DNA of 64,000 nucleotides from Candidatus Tritonobacter lacicola. Lineage in GTDB: Bacteria; Auribacterota; Tritonobacteria; Tritonobacterales; Tritonobacteraceae. The notes beneath the pieces were generated by a model that saw only the letters and a list, made by a program, of their open reading frames with translations, searched no databases and was not told the DNA's origin. The stretch is from assembly GCA_030765135.1 (NCBI GenBank), contig JAVCDC010000080.1:33336-97335 (forward strand). Reading direction: 5' to 3'. The position numbers and the translations under genes are program-made. Positions 33,839 through 42,207 of this stretch are shown piece after piece (position 1 is the stretch's first letter; every line of letters starts with the position of its first letter).

Positions 33839-34606
33839 ATGATTCATGTAAATGACAGAAAACCGGGCGGCATCTTTCCTTTCATAACCATTGCCGTTAT
33901 CGTTCTGAACTGCCTGGTCTTGCTCTACGGACTTTCCCTGGGCCCGCGTTTTGAGGCGTTCGTGTATCGCTTTGGCCTGATCCCTTACGAAGTGACCCGC
34001 GGCCGGCAGGTGATATTTGTCTGTCGCCACCTGGTAAGGGATGAGCGCACGGGAGACCTGCAGGTAATGGCTGAGGTATCAGAGGAAGGCTTTCCTGACG
34101 CCCGGTCTGTTCTCAAGGAGGCGTATTTCCCGATACTGTCCTCCATGTTTCTGCACGCCAATCTTCTTCACCTGGCGGGGAACATGGTTTTCTTATGGCT
34201 TTTCGGTCCCAGGATAGAGAACTACCTGGGGCACCTGAGGTTTCTCTGGTTTTACCTGCTCTGCGGTATCATGGCTTCCTTCTGCCATATCGCTTCGAAT
34301 GGCGGCTCGGAAGTACCCACCATCGGAGCCAGCGGGTCCATCTCGGGCATACTCGGGGCTTGCCTCCTGCTGTATCCTAACTACCGGGTCTTCAGGTCTC
34401 TGCCCTTCTTTTACTTCATCAGGATCGGGGCGGTACCGGCGTTTTTCCTCATAGGCATGTGGTTTATCGGCCTGGTGATCTACTCGATAGCGGGTTGTTC
34501 AGTAGCGTGGTTCGCCCATATCGGCGGTTTTGTTGGGGGATTGCTCCTGATACTTATCCTCAGGCCGAGAAAGGGCCTGAGGCGAAGGATTCGCTATTTT
34601 GTTTGA
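33839..34606 (+). CDS. Rhomboid family intramembrane serine protease
   Basis: About 255 residues, six to seven transmembrane segments. SSMFLHANLLHLAGNMVFLWLFG contains the conserved HxxxHxxxN in TM2; TIGASGSISGILG near residue 175 holds the catalytic Ser of GxSG, and WFAHIGGFVGG near 225 the catalytic His. It cleaves transmembrane substrates within the membrane. A loop of about 40 residues (VCRHLVRDERTGDLQVMAEV) lies between TM1 and TM2. ATG 33839 is preferred; the track TTG at 33809 would add ten residues. Confidence 0.9.
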   Translation: MIHVNDRKPGGIFPFITIAVIVLNCLVLLYGLSLGPRFEAFVYRFGLIPYEVTRGRQVIFVCRHLVRDERTGDLQVMAEVSEEGFPDARSVLKEAYFPILSSMFLHANLLHLAGNMVFLWLFGPRIENYLGHLRFLWFYLLCGIMASFCHIASNGGSEVPTIGASGSISGILGACLLLYPNYRVFRSLPFFYFIRIGAVPAFFLIGMWFIGLVIYSIAGCSVAWFAHIGGFVGGLLLILILRPRKGLRRRIRYFV

Positions 34607-34609
34607 TAG

Positions 34610-34659
34610 ATAATTCCGCGGGAACGATACTCATTTGAGTATCTTGTCCACGGAATTAT
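34610..34659. terminator. Convergent hairpin between rhomboid and apgM
   Basis: The outer ATAATTCCG/CGGAATTAT (34610-34618/34651-34659) and inner GATACTCA-TT-TGAGTATC (34626-34643) form a strong stem suited to terminate both converging genes. Confidence 0.7.
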
Positions 34660-35867
34660 TAGGCGCCGAACTTGGCGAGCCTGTGCGCGTTCGCCAGTGC
34701 GATCGACATCAGGTGCACTGTGGGCATCCTTCCCAGCCCGCCCGCCAGGCATGAGATCTCGTCGAAGCGTTCGACAGTATCGGGGCGGCAGCATCCGGAG
34801 CGAACTATTGCCGGAACGGGATGCCAGCTATGCGCCGCCAGGGACGCAGGCGTGGAGTGGTCCCCCGTAACGACGAGAACATCCGGGTTTAATGCTGAAA
34901 TTTCAGGTATTATGGCGTCTATCTTTTCCAGTGCTGCCACCTTGGCGTCGAAGTCGCCGTCCTCGCCCCGCGCGTCCGTGTCCTTGACATGGAAGAAGAA
35001 GAAGTCGAACTTGCCGTAGTTTTCTCTCAGGGCGGTGAGCTGCTCGTCGAGCGTTTTCGTCAGGGGATGGAGCGTCATACCGATGAGGCTGGCAATCCCC
35101 CTGTACATAGGGTAGTTCGCTATTGCAAGGCAGCTCAGGCCGAATCTCTTCTTCATGCTTTTAAAGGGTCTGTGCTTCGCGAACCCCCTGAGGAGCACCA
35201 TGTTCGCCTTCGGCTCGTCAGAGAGTGCTTCCCCGGCCCTGGAGATAAATTCTGCGAGCAGCGCGCATGTACACTCCGCTTCTTTCGCCAGAGGTTCGGG
35301 GTCGAGAGGGGGCACACCCGTCTCCTGCGGGTCCGTGTCGTGAACGAGGTCCGACAGGTTGTCCGCGCGGATGACCAGTAGCGCCCGGTGCTCCTTGACC
35401 GTTCTCACGAATATATCCGCCTTGTCGCCGAGGCTCACCTTCTCCATGATTTTCTCGCAGAGCCGCTCGTTCGTGCCGGTGTCGATCCTGCCGGCTCTCC
35501 GGTCCGTGATGTTGCCGCTTGAGTCGATCGTCGCGAAGTTGATCCGGGCCGCGAGGTCCCTGCCGGTGAGCTCGAAGCCTATGCCGGCCGCTGCCAGGAC
35601 CCCGCGTCCGACGCTGCTCTTGACCGGGTCGTAGCCGAAGAGAGAGAAGTGCCCCGGCCCGCTTCCCGGGGTTATACCCGGCGATACCGGGTCGAGGACG
35701 CCGCAGAGCGACTCTCTCGCGAGTGTGTCCATGTTGGGTATGTTTGCGACCTGCATCTCGGTCCCCGCCTTCCCCGGGAAGGGGAGGCCGCTAACGCCGT
35801 CTATGATGAGGAATATTATCTTCGAGTCGTTCTGCACGACAAGATCGTCCGGAAGAATCATTTTCAT
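34659..35867 (-). CDS. apgM: 2,3-bisphosphoglycerate-independent phosphoglycerate mutase, archaeal type
   Basis: 402 residues, a member of the alkaline phosphatase superfamily in the archaeal/ApgM branch. IIFLIIDGVSGLPFPG near residue 20 is the metal-binding start, SPGITPGSGPGHFSLFGYDP near 60 holds the nucleophile Ser, and VVTGDHSTPASLAAHSWHPVP near 330 the metal ligands. It interconverts 2- and 3-phosphoglycerate in glycolysis/gluconeogenesis. GGGAG precedes ATG 35867. ApgM in bacteria is common among anaerobes and deep lineages. Confidence 0.92.
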   Translation of the reverse strand: MKMILPDDLVVQNDSKIIFLIIDGVSGLPFPGKAGTEMQVANIPNMDTLARESLCGVLDPVSPGITPGSGPGHFSLFGYDPVKSSVGRGVLAAAGIGFELTGRDLAARINFATIDSSGNITDRRAGRIDTGTNERLCEKIMEKVSLGDKADIFVRTVKEHRALLVIRADNLSDLVHDTDPQETGVPPLDPEPLAKEAECTCALLAEFISRAGEALSDEPKANMVLLRGFAKHRPFKSMKKRFGLSCLAIANYPMYRGIASLIGMTLHPLTKTLDEQLTALRENYGKFDFFFFHVKDTDARGEDGDFDAKVAALEKIDAIIPEISALNPDVLVVTGDHSTPASLAAHSWHPVPAIVRSGCCRPDTVERFDEISCLAGGLGRMPTVHLMSIALANAHRLAKFGA

Positions 35868-35905
35868 TGCTTATCTCCCTTTCTTGTTAAGAAGCAACTA
35901 CAATA

Positions 35906-36167
35906 AACCACTGAGGACACGGAGTTAAAAAGCACTGAGGGCACAGAGGTAATAATACGGAAAAAGCAATGCAAAACAAAATCTATTTATCCACGAATTA
36001 TTGAAAATCCGGCTTATTGACGGACACTAATTCTCACGAATTTAAGGGAAAAAATACTCTTCAATCAAAACGAATTATAGAGCCGCGGATTATACGGATT
36101 TAACGGATTTTTATATATTCCAATCACTTCCAATCAGCATAATAAGTAAAAAGTGCAATTCGTGGAT
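35906..36167. repeat. Nested word repeats filling the apgM-ppx gap
   Basis: AACCACTGAGGACACGGAGTT...GCACTGAGGGCACAGAGGT (35906-35950) is a solo array. ATCCACGAATT (35989-35999) is inverted as AATTCGTGGAT (36157-36167), and GCCGCGGATTATACGGATTTAACGGATTTTTA (36082-36113) lies inside that pair. No gene is seen in 35868-36168. Confidence 0.75.
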
Positions 36168-36168
36168 A

Positions 36169-37104
36169 TCATTTTTTTATTTCTTCTTCGAATATTTTCA
36201 TGATGGCGCCGAGGAGAATGCCGTAATCGCTGACGGTCAGGGCCTCGCTGTCCAGCCGATCCATTATGCCGGATACGATTGCGAGGCCGGCCGCGATGAC
36301 GGGAGCGCGCTCCTTCATGAGGCCGGGGACAGTTTCCCTCTCGGTGAGTTTCATGCGGACGAGCCTCTCGTAGGAATTTTTTACCTGCTCACGGCTTATT
36401 CTCATTCCGTGTATTCGGCTGCCGTCGTACTTTTTCATGCCCAGTTCAATGGCCGCCGCGGTCGTTATTGTCCCCCCCGCCCCGGCAAGCGAGGAGGGGA
36501 GAAGCTCACGATGGGGGAGGGCGGCCGCGAGAGTGCGGTATATCGAATTCTCCATTCTCTTTATCTCCGATGGAGCGGGCGGGTCGGAGACGAGGAAACG
36601 GTCTGTGAGGGTGAGGCATCCCGTCTCGCAGCTTATGATGTCGGGCCCTTTTTCACCCGGTTTCCAGACGATCTCCGTGCTGCCGCCGCCGATGTCGATG
36701 ACTGCAGCGTTTTCGCTTTCTATTCTCAGTGCCCTGGTTACCCCCGAGTAGGTGAGCTCGGCCTCCTCCAGGCCGCTGATGATATGAATGGGGATGCCGG
36801 CTTCTTCCTCCATGAGCGCAATTATATCGCCGGAGTTGGCGGCGGACCGCAGGGCCATTGTCCCGTTCGCCCGTATGTGTACGGCACCCGCATCGCGCGC
36901 CCTTTGAGCGAAGCTGCGGATTGCCTTCGCCGAAATCGCGGCGGCCCCGGGAAATATCCGCCCCTCTTGAGACAGACCCCTTCCCAGGGCCGTGACTTTG
37001 AGGCCCCTGTCGACAGCGCGCCACCGCTCCCCATCCACTACGTCGCAGGTGAGAAAGCGGGTTGAATGCGTGCCCACGTCTATGGCGCATATCCTGATCG
37101 GCAT
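36169..37104 (-). CDS. Ppx/GppA-family exopolyphosphatase/pppGpp phosphatase
   Basis: 311 residues from ATG 37104 (track 37155). CAIDVGTHSTRFLTCDV at the N-terminus and AAVIDIGGGSTEIVW near residue 130 are the ASKHA phosphate motifs; ANGTMALRSAANSGDIIALMEEE and HIISGLEEAELTYSGV are Ppx/GppA signatures. It lacks the C-terminal HD-like extension of long Ppx, matching the short form. It hydrolyses polyphosphate or pppGpp. Confidence 0.9.
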   Translation of the reverse strand: MPIRICAIDVGTHSTRFLTCDVVDGERWRAVDRGLKVTALGRGLSQEGRIFPGAAAISAKAIRSFAQRARDAGAVHIRANGTMALRSAANSGDIIALMEEEAGIPIHIISGLEEAELTYSGVTRALRIESENAAVIDIGGGSTEIVWKPGEKGPDIISCETGCLTLTDRFLVSDPPAPSEIKRMENSIYRTLAAALPHRELLPSSLAGAGGTITTAAAIELGMKKYDGSRIHGMRISREQVKNSYERLVRMKLTERETVPGLMKERAPVIAAGLAIVSGIMDRLDSEALTVSDYGILLGAIMKIFEEEIKK

Positions 37105-37158
37105 GGCATGGCCGATTATAGCAGTCAGGTTCGTGCCTGTAAATGAAGGGGGCATTGG

Positions 37159-37250
37159 GATTGAAGATTGAAGATTGACGATTGAAGATTGAAGATTGAA
37201 AAATGGGGATTGAAGAATGGGGATTGAAGATTGAAGATTGAAGATTGACG
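37159..37250. repeat. GATTGAA heptamer tandem array
   Basis: About eleven GATTGAA units with GATTGACG and AATGGG interruptions between divergent ppx and tatA. A simple array with no inverse arm. Confidence 0.9.
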
Positions 37251-37305
37251 AAATGGGTTTGCTAATACCGGCATCCTGTGGTAGATATGTATAAAGGAGG
37301 GGCGT

Positions 37306-37482
37306 ATGCGGTTAGGACCCTGGGAAATTATCCTTATTATCGTGGTGATTCTCCTCATCTTCGGAGCCAGGAGGATTCCCGAGGTCATGAGGTCTCTCGG
37401 GCTGGGGATGAAGGAGTTCAAGAAGGCCGCGGGGGAGGAGAGCGAAGAAGAGAAGCCGGAGGGTGGAGAGAAGAAGGGATGA
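37306..37482 (+). CDS. tatA: Sec-independent protein translocase TatA (58 aa), not in ORF track
   Basis: ATG 37306 with AAAGGAGG eight bases upstream; 58 codons to TGA 37480. MRLGPWEIILIIVVILLIFGARRIPEVMRSLG then GMKEFKKA is the TatA/E pattern: short periplasmic N-terminus, one transmembrane helix, FG hinge, amphipathic helix, then an acidic/Lys tail. It overlaps tatC by 20 bases. Pore-forming part of the twin-arginine translocase. Confidence 0.92.
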   Translation: MRLGPWEIILIIVVILLIFGARRIPEVMRSLGLGMKEFKKAAGEESEEEKPEGGEKKG

Positions 37483-38227
37483 TGTTAAGCCTTTCCTCGA
37501 GCATCTTGAGGATTTCCGCTGGACGGTTATCCGGATGCTCGCCGCTCTCGCTGTTGCCACGGTAATCTGCTACGTATTCCACCCTCAGCTTTTACGGGTT
37601 GTCGTCAGGCCTTTGAGAGCGGCCACATCGGAAGTTGAAGTTCTTCAGGAGCAGGGCAGGCTTCTCCAGGCACTGAGCCCCACGGCCTCGTTCGTCGTTT
37701 CTCTCAGGATTTCTCTTCTCGCCGGTCTGATTGTATCAATGCCCCTCCTCCTTGCGTGCGTTGGCGGATTTATCCTGCCGGCCCTCACCGACACCGAGAA
37801 GAGGTGCCTCCGTCCGGCTTTCGCATCGGGGTTTGTCCTCTTCGTCGCCGGTGTTCTTTTCAGCTACTTCATCGTCCTCCCCATAGCGCTGCGGTATCTC
37901 TGGAATTATTCACTCAGGATGGGCGTCGTCAACATGTGGACCGTGGAGCGGTACTGCTCCTTTTTTGCCAGGTTCATGCTCGCCTTCGGCATTGCTTTCG
38001 AGATGCCCGTCGTCGTGCTTGTCCTTGTCAAGCTGGGAATAGTGGATCACGCGTTTCTCAAATCGAAGCGAAGCTACGTCGTTGTCGGAATCCTCATACT
38101 CTCCGCCGCCCTCACGCCTCCCGATGTTTTCACCATGATAATTCTTGCCGGCCCGATGATCCTGCTTTACGAGGCTTGTGTCTGGATCTCGAAGGTACTG
38201 GAGAAGAAGGAGCGTCTTGCCGGCTGA
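37463..38227 (+). CDS. tatC: Sec-independent protein translocase TatC
   Basis: 254 residues, six transmembrane helices. The N-terminal VKPFLEHLEDFRWTVIRML corresponds to the signal-peptide-binding segment (family E. coli: PLITHLIELRKRL). RFMLAFGIAFEMPVVVLVLVKLGIV and ILSAALTPPDVFTMIILAGPMILLYE are highly conserved TatC regions. The GTG at 37463 within tatA is the likely start, giving translational coupling. Receptor for folded, twin-arginine proteins; exported Fe-S or cofactor proteins are expected elsewhere. Confidence 0.93.
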   Translation: MERRRDDVKPFLEHLEDFRWTVIRMLAALAVATVICYVFHPQLLRVVVRPLRAATSEVEVLQEQGRLLQALSPTASFVVSLRISLLAGLIVSMPLLLACVGGFILPALTDTEKRCLRPAFASGFVLFVAGVLFSYFIVLPIALRYLWNYSLRMGVVNMWTVERYCSFFARFMLAFGIAFEMPVVVLVLVKLGIVDHAFLKSKRSYVVVGILILSAALTPPDVFTMIILAGPMILLYEACVWISKVLEKKERLAG

Positions 38228-38342
38228 TTTTTTCGCTGCTTGAGGCGAAAGGGTAGAATCTAGGGTTGGAAAATAATCCTGTCACTGATAAACTTATCCA
38301 AAATGGCGGTCCAATCGATTTTTTGCACAGCCAGAAATTAAG

Positions 38343-38365
38343 ATATTTTTGCGAAGCAAAAATAT
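38343..38365. promoter_or_regulatory. Perfect hairpin abutting the 5' end of tRNA-Ala
   Basis: ATATTTTTGC - GAA - GCAAAAATAT ends one base before the first tRNA nucleotide. It could be a processing signal or the end of an upstream transcript. The gap 38228-38342 holds a short TTCGC/GCGAA hairpin after tatC and nothing else I recognise. Confidence 0.5.
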
Positions 38366-38441
38366 GGGGGTGTAGCTCAGCTGGGAGAGCGTCGCGTTCG
38401 CAATGCGAAGGCCGGGGGTTCGAGTCCCCCCATCTCCACCA
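38366..38441 (+). tRNA. tRNA-Ala (CGC)
   Basis: GGGGGTG/CATCTCC acceptor with the G3-U70 pair that specifies alanine, D-arm GCTC/GAGC, anticodon loop TTCGCAA (CGC), variable AGGCC, T-arm GGGGG TTCGAGT CCCCC, discriminator A and encoded CCA. Confidence 0.96.
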
Positions 38442-38444
38442 TTA

Positions 38445-38487
38445 ATAAAAATCCCACTTCGCCTGGAAGGCGAAGTGGGATTTTTAT
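38445..38487. terminator. Strong rho-independent terminator after tRNA-Ala
   Basis: The 20-bp perfect stem ATAAAAATCCCACTTCGCCT/AGGCGAAGTGGGATTTTTAT with loop GGA and flanking A/T runs works on either strand. Confidence 0.9.
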
Positions 38488-38571
38488 GCGCTTCACGCTC
38501 CACGAGATACGCCGGTTTAGCCTTGTTAACGCTTCGCCGTTTCCTCTACAATAGTTCACCAATCCGGTGAA

Positions 38572-39447
38572 ATGATGTTTTTCGATATTATAAAGACGAT
38601 GCGGCCGAGGCAGTGGACGAAGAACCTGTTCGTCTTCGCGGCCCTTGTCTTTTCACGGAGGTTCCTGGAACCCGGCGACACCCTTCGGGTGCTGGGCTCT
38701 TTCATCATCTTTTGCGTCCTCTCCGGAGCCGTCTATATCATCAATGATATAGTCGACAGGGAGAAGGACAGGCGGCACGAGCTCAAGCGCACACGCCCAA
38801 TAGCTTCAGGAAGACTATCTTGCGGAACGGCGGCCCTTTTCGCGGCGGTCCTTGCCGCCGCCGCCTTTGTCGCCGCGTTCTCTCTCGGCCGTTCGTTCGG
38901 CGTCGTGGCGGCTTGCTACTTCGCGTTGATGATCGTCTATTCCTTCTTTCTCAAACACGTCGTTATTGTGGACGTGCTAGTGATAGCCTCCGGCTTCGTC
39001 CTCAGGGCGGCGGCCGGTGGCTGCGTGATCCACGTTGTAATATCGCCATGGCTGTTGATCTGTACGATCCTGATAGCCCTCTTCATGGTCCTGAGCAAGC
39101 GCCGGCACGAGCTCGTCCTCCTCGAGGACAATGCGGCAAAACACAGGAGGACACTGCTGGAATACTCCCCCTACCTTCTAGACCAGATGATCGCCGTCGT
39201 CACATCCTCCACCGTGATGGCCTATGCCCTCTACACGATGTGGCCCCGCACGATAGAGGAGGTGAGCCCTTATCTCTACCTGACTATCCCCTTTGTTCTC
39301 TACGGTATCTTCAGGTACCTTTATCTCGTACACCAGAAGGAGAAGGGAGGGAGCCCCGAGAGGCTCCTCCTCTCAGACATGCCGCTCATGGTCGATATAA
39401 TCCTCTGGATTATCGCGGTCGGGGTCATTTTAAGCATTTCTAATTAA
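38572..39447 (+). CDS. UbiA-family prenyltransferase, decaprenyl-phosphate phosphoribosyltransferase-like
   Basis: 291 residues, about eight to nine helices. [19 protein letters not shown] at the N-terminus, [17 protein letters not shown] (NDxxDxxxD) near residue 60 and [10 protein letters not shown] near 170 are typical of the DPPR synthase branch, which transfers 5-phosphoribose from PRPP to polyprenyl phosphate. The product feeds lipid-linked pentose donors. No DprE1/E2 genes follow; instead a UDP-xylose synthase gene comes next. Family sure, precise substrate likely. Confidence 0.82.
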   Translation: MMFFDIIKTMRPRQWTKNLFVFAALVFSRRFLEPGDTLRVLGSFIIFCVLSGAVYIINDIVDREKDRRHELKRTRPIASGRLSCGTAALFAAVLAAAAFVAAFSLGRSFGVVAACYFALMIVYSFFLKHVVIVDVLVIASGFVLRAAAGGCVIHVVISPWLLICTILIALFMVLSKRRHELVLLEDNAAKHRRTLLEYSPYLLDQMIAVVTSSTVMAYALYTMWPRTIEEVSPYLYLTIPFVLYGIFRYLYLVHQKEKGGSPERLLLSDMPLMVDIILWIIAVGVILSISN

Positions 39448-39490
39448 CGTTGTATTTTGCAAAAACTTGATAACTGCGGAGTGTGAAGAT

Positions 39491-40432
39491 ATGAATGGAA
39501 GATGCGTGGTGACCGGCGGCGCCGGGTTCCTGGGGTCGCACCTGTGCGACCGCCTTTTAAATGAGGGATACGAGGTTATCTGTATCGATAACCTGTTGAC
39601 CGGCTCCATGAGGAACATAGAGCAGTTCGAGGGCAACGAGCGCTTTTCCTTTATCCGGCAGGATGTGACGACCTACCTCTCGATAGAAGGGCCGCTCGAT
39701 TTCGTTTTTCATTTCGCCTCCCCGGCAAGCCCGATAGACTACATCATGTTCCCGATCCAGACTTTGAAGGTTGGGGCGCTCGGCGTTCACAAGACGCTCG
39801 GGCTCGCCAAGGCCAAGAACGCCGTACACGTGCTCGCCTCGACGTCGGAGGTTTACGGCGACCCCCTGGTCCATCCCCAGAAGGAGGACTACTGGGGGAA
39901 CGTCAACCCGATCGGGCCGCGGGGAGTTTACGACGAGGCGAAGAGGTTTGCCGAGGCCATGGCCATGGCATACTACCGGTACCACCGCGTGAAGAGTCGT
40001 ATTGTCAGGATATTCAACACCTACGGCCCCCGGATGAGGGCCCGTGACGGCAGGGTGGTCCCGGCCTTCATCTGCCAGGCACTGAAGGAGGAGCCCATCA
40101 CGGTCTTCGGCGACGGGTCACAGACCAGGAGCTTCTGCTACGTATCGGACCTGGTGGAGGGTATATGGCGGCTGGCGAAATCAAACATCTCCACTCCCGT
40201 CAACATCGGCAATCCTTACGAGCTGACCGTCAGAGAATTCGCGGACGTTATCCTTTCTTTGACAGGAAGCAGCAGCGAGATCGTCCACGAGGCTCTGCCC
40301 AAGGACGACCCGAAGGTGCGAAAGCCCGACATCACCAAGGCGAAGGCCGAGCTCGGGTGGGAGCCGGTGGTATCCCTCGAAGAGGGGCTCCGGCAGGCCA
40401 TAAAGTACTTCAAAGAAACCATTGATATTTAG
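39491..40432 (+). CDS. UDP-glucuronate decarboxylase (UDP-xylose synthase), SDR family
   Basis: 313 residues from ATG 39491. The NAD-binding [28 protein letters not shown] and [18 protein letters not shown] (YxxxK) motifs together are specific for UXS-type extended SDRs. It converts UDP-glucuronate to UDP-xylose for surface polysaccharide. Also present are the [10 protein letters not shown] and [17 protein letters not shown] substrate-loop motifs. The track start 39467 adds eight residues without better signals. Confidence 0.88.
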   Translation: MNGRCVVTGGAGFLGSHLCDRLLNEGYEVICIDNLLTGSMRNIEQFEGNERFSFIRQDVTTYLSIEGPLDFVFHFASPASPIDYIMFPIQTLKVGALGVHKTLGLAKAKNAVHVLASTSEVYGDPLVHPQKEDYWGNVNPIGPRGVYDEAKRFAEAMAMAYYRYHRVKSRIVRIFNTYGPRMRARDGRVVPAFICQALKEEPITVFGDGSQTRSFCYVSDLVEGIWRLAKSNISTPVNIGNPYELTVREFADVILSLTGSSSEIVHEALPKDDPKVRKPDITKAKAELGWEPVVSLEEGLRQAIKYFKETIDI

Positions 40433-40522
40433 CTTTTAGAATCGCTTCCCCAATAAGCACGATGGGAAGCAGCAATAAATATACCTGAAAGTTCATTTAT
40501 TTCTGCACATTTGTCCCGGAAT

Positions 40523-41566
40523 ATGAGAGTAACAGTTCTCTACAGGGATCTTTCGCTCGATATCCCGAAATTACCCGCCACGGAGGAAAAGCCGGTCGCT
40601 CACGCATCCCCTCCCGTAGTAGACTCCAGGCAGGACACGAGCCACTGCGACTCCGTCATTGAGGTGCTGGGAAGGCTGGGCCACGACGCGTTCAAGGTCA
40701 ACGCGACAATTGACTGGCTCAAGGGCCTTCATCAGGGGCAGTACGAGCTGGTGTTCAATCTCTGCGACGACGGTTTCAGGTGCCGGTCGGAGCTCGAGCC
40801 CCACGTCTCGGCAGTCATGGACGTGTTCGACATACCGTATACCGGCGCCGGTTATCTTTCCCTGGGTATGTGCCTCGACAAGCATCTCACCAAGAAGCTT
40901 ATGGAGGCGCACGGAATCAGGACTCCGAAGTATCAGCTCTTCGAAAGGGTGGATGAGAAGCTCAAGAAGAGTTTGTCCTTTCCGTTGATAGTGAAGCCCT
41001 GCCGTGAGGACGCCAGCATAGGTATCGAGAGGGACTCCGTTGTTTATGATGAAGCCGCCCTGAGGAAGAAGATCGGTGCGGTGATAGGGAAACTCAAGCA
41101 GCCGGCGCTCGTAGAGGAGTACATCGATGGCAGGGAGATCAATGTCGGTATAATCGGGGACGGAGAGAAGGTCGTTCTTCCGCTCTCAGAGATCATTTTC
41201 GACGGCCTCCCGGAACACCTCGACAGGATCTGCTGCTACGAGGCGAAGTGGATCGAGGAGAGCGTCGAGTTCAGAAAGACGCCGCCGAAATGTCCCGCCG
41301 TTGTTGATAATAAGTTGCGAAACAAGCTCGTGAAAATCGCCCTGAGGGCCTATGGGATAATGCGGTGCAGGGACTACGGAAGGATCGATTTCAGGATCGA
41401 CGGAGAGGGGGTTCCCTATATCCTGGAGGTGAACCCGAACCCCGACATATCGGAGGACGCCGGCCTAGCCAACATGGCCCGCGCCGCGGGAATGTCCTAC
41501 GCGGACCTGATAGGCTATATTGTCAACAGCGCGTGCGACCGGCACGGGATGTATCCTGGTATGTAA
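40523..41566 (+). CDS. ATP-grasp ligase related to D-alanine-D-alanine ligase
   Basis: 347 residues from ATG 40523 (track TTG 40511). The ATP-grasp core: FPLIVKPCREDASIGIERDSVV near residue 155, VEEYIDGREINVGIIGD near 195, and DYGRIDFRIDGEGVPYILEVNPNPDIS near 290 with the metal-binding EVNPNP. The D-Ala-D-Ala ligase fold is clear but the dipeptide-binding residues are not conserved enough to call Ddl. It probably ligates an amino acid or peptide. It precedes PP-loop and GNAT genes, interrupted by a four-helix-bundle element. Confidence 0.8.
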   Translation: MRVTVLYRDLSLDIPKLPATEEKPVAHASPPVVDSRQDTSHCDSVIEVLGRLGHDAFKVNATIDWLKGLHQGQYELVFNLCDDGFRCRSELEPHVSAVMDVFDIPYTGAGYLSLGMCLDKHLTKKLMEAHGIRTPKYQLFERVDEKLKKSLSFPLIVKPCREDASIGIERDSVVYDEAALRKKIGAVIGKLKQPALVEEYIDGREINVGIIGDGEKVVLPLSEIIFDGLPEHLDRICCYEAKWIEESVEFRKTPPKCPAVVDNKLRNKLVKIALRAYGIMRCRDYGRIDFRIDGEGVPYILEVNPNPDISEDAGLANMARAAGMSYADLIGYIVNSACDRHGMYPGM

Positions 41567-41610
41567 TAAATTTGATAGGACATATGCTGCGGTTACTGCA
41601 GCATCTTTTT

Positions 41611-42142
41611 CAGAAATCGGTTGTTGGAAAACGGAAAACTGTAGGGAAAACAGAAAAGTGGAACAAAAAGAAGACAAGAAAAAGACCATAAAGAGTTTTC
41701 AGGATCTACATGTTTATCAGAATCTTTACCGGGCGATGATACTGGTTTTAACCAAGATTATTCCTAAGCTGCCGAAAGAGGAGAAATACGATCTGAAGGA
41801 CCAGATGAGAAGAGCTTGTAAAGCTGCTCCTGCTTTAGTTGCGGAAGGCTTTGCGAAAAGATATCAGAAGAAGAACTGGCAGAAATACCTCGATGACACC
41901 AGGGGTGAGTGCAATGAGATGATACATCATTTATCGGTTTGTATAGATGTGTACGCTGATCACGTGAACGCTGCTTTATGTAAAGATGCCGTTGATTTAT
42001 ACGATATTTCCTGCGCTCAATTATACAATCTGAAAAAGGTTTGGCGAGATTTCCACAAGGATGACTGACATAAATTTACCTCTTTCCGATTTCTGTTTTC
42101 CCTACAGTTTTCGGTTTTCCATTAACCGTTTTCCGATTTCAG
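41611..42142. mobile_element. Fold-back element carrying a four-helix-bundle gene
   Basis: The 5' arm CAGAAATCGGTTGTTGGAAAACGGAAAACTGTAGGGAAAACAGAAA (41611-41656) and the 3' arm TTTCTGTTTTCCCTACAGTTTTCGG...ACCGTTTTCCGATTTCAG (42090-42142) are inverted, with a perfect 23-bp core GAAAACTGTAGGGAAAACAGAAA (41634-41656/42090-42112) and matching outer GAAATCGG ends. One gene is enclosed. The architecture recalls 23S rRNA intervening sequences, which also encode four-helix-bundle proteins between complementary ends, but this copy is intergenic. Confidence 0.75.
41658..42068 (+). CDS. Four-helix-bundle protein (23S rRNA IVS-protein family)
   Basis: 136 residues from GTG 41658. IKSFQDLHVYQNLYRAMILVLTKII at the N-terminus, LPKEEKYDLKDQMRRACKAAPALVAEGFAKR and NWQKYLDDTRGECNEMIHHL are the hallmarks of the TIGR02436/PF05635 four-helix-bundle family. 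The biochemical role is unknown; relatives sit in 23S rRNA intervening sequences, and Avd accessory proteins of diversity-generating retroelements share the fold. The start codon lies immediately inside the 5' inverted arm, so expression depends on the element. The track start at 41520 reads back into the ATP-grasp gene. Confidence 0.88.
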   Translation: MEQKEDKKKTIKSFQDLHVYQNLYRAMILVLTKIIPKLPKEEKYDLKDQMRRACKAAPALVAEGFAKRYQKKNWQKYLDDTRGECNEMIHHLSVCIDVYADHVNAALCKDAVDLYDISCAQLYNLKKVWRDFHKDD

Positions 42143-42207
42143 GGCGAATACTATTTCGCATAGTATATCCAGGGTTCAGGATTGCAGTATAGCCAGAACG
42201 CGTATCC

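Noticed and set aside
37159-37250. GATTGAA array as a possible CRISPR
   Set aside because: Seven-base units are contiguous, with no spacers and no Cas genes.
40444-40470. GCTTCCC/GGGAAGC hairpin after UDP-xylose synthase gene as a terminator
   Set aside because: Seven-base stem with a long 13-base loop and no U-run; too weak to call.
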